From contig JAEXGT010000106.1 in the NCBI GenBank assembly GCA_023450615.1, forward strand, positions 29,756 to 93,755: a DNA stretch of 64,000 nucleotides, given 5' to 3'. This stretch comes from Pseudomonadota bacterium (GTDB lineage: Bacteria > Pseudomonadota > Alphaproteobacteria > Rhizobiales > Beijerinckiaceae). Both the position numbers and the translations under genes were made by a program. Positions 61,884 to 64,000 of the stretch are shown in pieces. A model generated the notes under the pieces. The model was not told the origin of the DNA. It searched no databases and saw only the letters and a list, made by a program, of their open reading frames with translations. Positions within the stretch are counted from its first letter, which is position 1; each line of letters opens with the position of its first letter.

Positions 61884-64000
61884 ATGAATGATGAACCGGA
61901 AATCAAACCCTACACCGGTCCTGCGGGCGGTTGGGGGTCAGTTCGATCCGTTGAGGGTGTTCTGGCACAGGAAGGGCGGCTCATCAGCGGAAATGCCGTG
62001 CTTCTCAAGCAGAACAAGCCGGACGGCTTTGCCTGCGTCAGCTGTGCCTGGGCTAAGCCAGCCCACCCACATCCCTTCGAATATTGCGAGAATGGCGCGA
62101 AAGCGACCGCTTGGGAACTGACCACCAAACGGGTAACGCCAGCCTTCTTCGCTCAGCATACTCTCAGTGAGTTGAGGACTTGGTCCGATCACGATCTCGA
62201 GGAAGCCGGACGCCTGACGCATCCCATGCGCTGGGATGCGCGATCCGACAAATATTTTCCCGTCAGTTGGGAGGAGGCCTTTCGCGAGATCGGTCGGGAG
62301 CTCAAAGGCTGTGATCCGAAGCAGGCGATACTTTACTGCTCGGGCCGCGCATCGCTCGAAACCTCCTATATGTGGGCGCTGTTCGCTCGGCTCTACGGCA
62401 CGAACAACCTGCCGGATTCCTCTAACATGTGCCACGAGAGCACATCGGTCGCCCTGCCGGAGAGCATCGGCGTTCCTGTTGGAACGGTGGTCCTGGACGA
62501 TTTCGAGCAGACGGATTGCATCCTGTTCTTCGGGCAGAATGTGGGGACCAATAGTCCACGCATGCTGCATCCCCTGCAAGAGGCGGCGAAGCGCGGCGTG
62601 CCGATCATCACTTTCAATCCTCTGAAAGAGCGCGGTCTCGAGCGCTTCACCAATCCGCAGGCGCCGGTTGAAATGCTGACAGGCGCAGAAACGCGTATCT
62701 CGTCACAATATCATCAGCTGAAGATCGGTGGAGATATCGCGGCTCTCATGGCCATGGCCAAGATTCTCATCGAGGCCGACGATAAAGCGAGGGCAAAAGG
62801 CGGGGGCCCGGTTATCGACCATGCCTTTATCGCCGAACACACTCATGGTTTCGAGGAGTTCGCACAGTCTGCCCGCAATGCGTCCTGGCCAGAACTCGAG
62901 CACCGCTCGGGTCTCTCAAAGGCGCAACTGGAAGAGGCTGCCACCCTATACGCCCGGGCAAACGCCGTCATCGGCATCTACGGCATGGGCCTGACCCAGC
63001 ATAAGGACGGGGTCGAGAACGTGCAGATGCTCGTCAATCTCCTCCTCCTGCGCGGCAATATCGGCAAGCCTGGAGCCGGTATCTGCCCGGTCCGCGGGCA
63101 TTCCAATGTCCAGGGACAAAGAACGGTCGGAATTTCGGAGAAGCCGGAACTCGTACCGCTCGACAAGTTGAAGGAGCAATATGGCTTCGAGCCTCCGCGC
63201 TGGAAGGGCATGACGACTGTTGAAGCCTGTGAAGGCATCATCAAAGGCGAAGTCAGGGCATTCGTTGCGCTCGGCGGAAACTTCTTGCGGGCCGCTCCAG
63301 AGACGGCGGCTCTGGAAGAGGCCTGGACGCGTCTGCGGCTGTCCGTGCAGATTTCAACCAAGCTCAATCGCAACCATCTCGTGCCTGGCGAGATCTCATA
63401 TATCCTGCCCTGCCTCGGGCGTATTGAGATCGACGAGCAGGCTGAAGGACCTCAAGCTGTCGCCGTAGAGGATTCAACCGCTTGCATTCATGGCTCCAAA
63501 GGCATCGCGAAGCCTGCTGCCCCAGACCTCCTGTCGGAGCCTCGCATCGTCGCCGAGATCGCCAAGGCGACGCTCGCGCCCAATCCGAAAGTGCCTTGGG
63601 ATGAATGGGTTGCGGATTATTCCCGCATTCGAGACGCCATCGAGGAAACTTACCCGGAGGATTTCCAGAGCTTCAATGAGCGGATGTGGCAGCCGGGAGG
63701 CTTCCATCGTCCCATAGCCGCGCGAGAGCGACGCTGGAAAACCAAAACGGGCAAGGCGAACTTCACTGTGCCCAGGAGCCTGGAGGCCAAGGCCGGAAGC
63801 GAGCAGAGGGGTGATGTGCTTACGCTCATGACCGTCCGTTCGAACGATCAGTTCAACACGACTGTCTATGGCTATCATGACCGCTTCCGGGGCGTGAAAG
63901 GCACGCGCATGGTCCTGTTCATGAACCGCGCCGATATCGCTCGCCTGCAACTGAAGGAGGGCGATATCGTCACTCTCACGACGGCAGTCGACGACGGCGT
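61884..64000 (+). CDS. FdhF/YdeP-type molybdopterin oxidoreductase (partial, runs off right edge)
   Basis: The first 705 residues of a molybdopterin-dependent oxidoreductase of the FdhF/YdeP type (full length about 760). The N-terminus has Cys51, Cys54 and Cys68 (GFACVSCAWAKP, FEYCENGAKATAW), likely Fe-S ligands. Molybdopterin motifs follow: LYGTNNLPDSSNMCHESTS, LFFGQNVGTNSPRMLHPL, LLLLRGNIGKPGAGICPVRG HSNVQGQRT (two adjacent parts) and ALGGNFLRAAPET. The C-terminal MopB-type domain begins around TLMTVRSNDQFNTTVYGY. YdeP relatives are linked to acid resistance and stress. Substrate unknown. Confidence 0.92.
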   Translation, partial: MNDEPEIKPYTGPAGGWGSVRSVEGVLAQEGRLISGNAVLLKQNKPDGFACVSCAWAKPAHPHPFEYCENGAKATAWELTTKRVTPAFFAQHTLSELRTWSDHDLEEAGRLTHPMRWDARSDKYFPVSWEEAFREIGRELKGCDPKQAILYCSGRASLETSYMWALFARLYGTNNLPDSSNMCHESTSVALPESIGVPVGTVVLDDFEQTDCILFFGQNVGTNSPRMLHPLQEAAKRGVPIITFNPLKERGLERFTNPQAPVEMLTGAETRISSQYHQLKIGGDIAALMAMAKILIEADDKARAKGGGPVIDHAFIAEHTHGFEEFAQSARNASWPELEHRSGLSKAQLEEAATLYARANAVIGIYGMGLTQHKDGVENVQMLVNLLLLRGNIGKPGAGICPVRGHSNVQGQRTVGISEKPELVPLDKLKEQYGFEPPRWKGMTTVEACEGIIKGEVRAFVALGGNFLRAAPETAALEEAWTRLRLSVQISTKLNRNHLVPGEISYILPCLGRIEIDEQAEGPQAVAVEDSTACIHGSKGIAKPAAPDLLSEPRIVAEIAKATLAPNPKVPWDEWVADYSRIRDAIEETYPEDFQSFNERMWQPGGFHRPIAARERRWKTKTGKANFTVPRSLEAKAGSEQRGDVLTLMTVRSNDQFNTTVYGYHDRFRGVKGTRMVLFMNRADIARLQLKEGDIVTLTTAVDDG

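Overview
The window reads as chromosomal DNA of a GC-rich alphaproteobacterium, most likely order Hyphomicrobiales and close to Microvirga/Methylobacteriaceae. That placement is inferred from gene content and protein flavour (coxMNOP-type oxidase, PrkA-YeaH-SpoVR operon, thiBPQ behind a TPP riboswitch, HWE-type histidine kinase); no rRNA or tRNA is present to confirm it. Genes are dense on both strands. Both edges cut a gene: murQ at the left and a molybdopterin oxidoreductase at the right.

1-10.8 kb: an amino-sugar and peptidoglycan-recycling island. AnmK, a beta-lactamase-fold hydrolase and MurQ lie on the minus strand. Divergent from them is an oligopeptide-type ABC importer (binding protein plus two permeases, no ATPase) with a GNAT acetyltransferase. 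Converging on these is a translationally coupled minus-strand operon: BadF-type amino-sugar kinase, GntR regulator, SIS-domain deaminase and NagA. Together they would convert imported or recycled anhydroMurNAc and GlcNAc to fructose-6-phosphate. A shared ~19-bp motif near murQ, the anmK/importer gap and badF suggests one regulon.

11-14.5 kb: thiBPQ thiamine importer with its TPP riboswitch. 14.5-24.8 kb: SolA-like flavin oxidase, HWE histidine kinase, Tex, Hsp70-like YegD, PEP carboxylase and a 57-aa small protein. 24.9-33.9 kb: DapA-like aldolase plus an atypical SDR, ChrA and a LOG protein, a proline-rich mini-protein, a FAH-family enzyme, a degenerate CYTH-fold protein, an SLT-SPOR transglycosylase and small envelope proteins. 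34-45.5 kb: stress and redox genes (catalase, two YihY/BrkB proteins, Zn-ADH, prkA-yeaH-spoVR, two small unknowns). 45.8-49.1 kb: a decayed TRAP binding-protein gene, a GntR regulator and a QuiC-like dehydratase. 49.1-53.8 kb: a coxMNOP-like cytochrome c oxidase operon. 54.2-57.5 kb: a large SAM-cyclase-ATPase protein.

The most interesting system is at 57.7-59.2 kb: a two-gene locus that looks like a split borosin RiPP system. One gene encodes a tetrapyrrole-methylase-fold protein that keeps, at exact spacing, the Tyr/Tyr/Arg/Tyr set known from the peptide backbone N-methyltransferase OphMA. Just upstream is its probable precursor: a small helical N-terminal domain, then a 15-residue proline-rich unit repeated about eight times, then a very hydrophobic C-terminal tail. 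A MocR regulator with a divergent EamA exporter and an FdhF/YdeP-type oxidoreductase complete the window.
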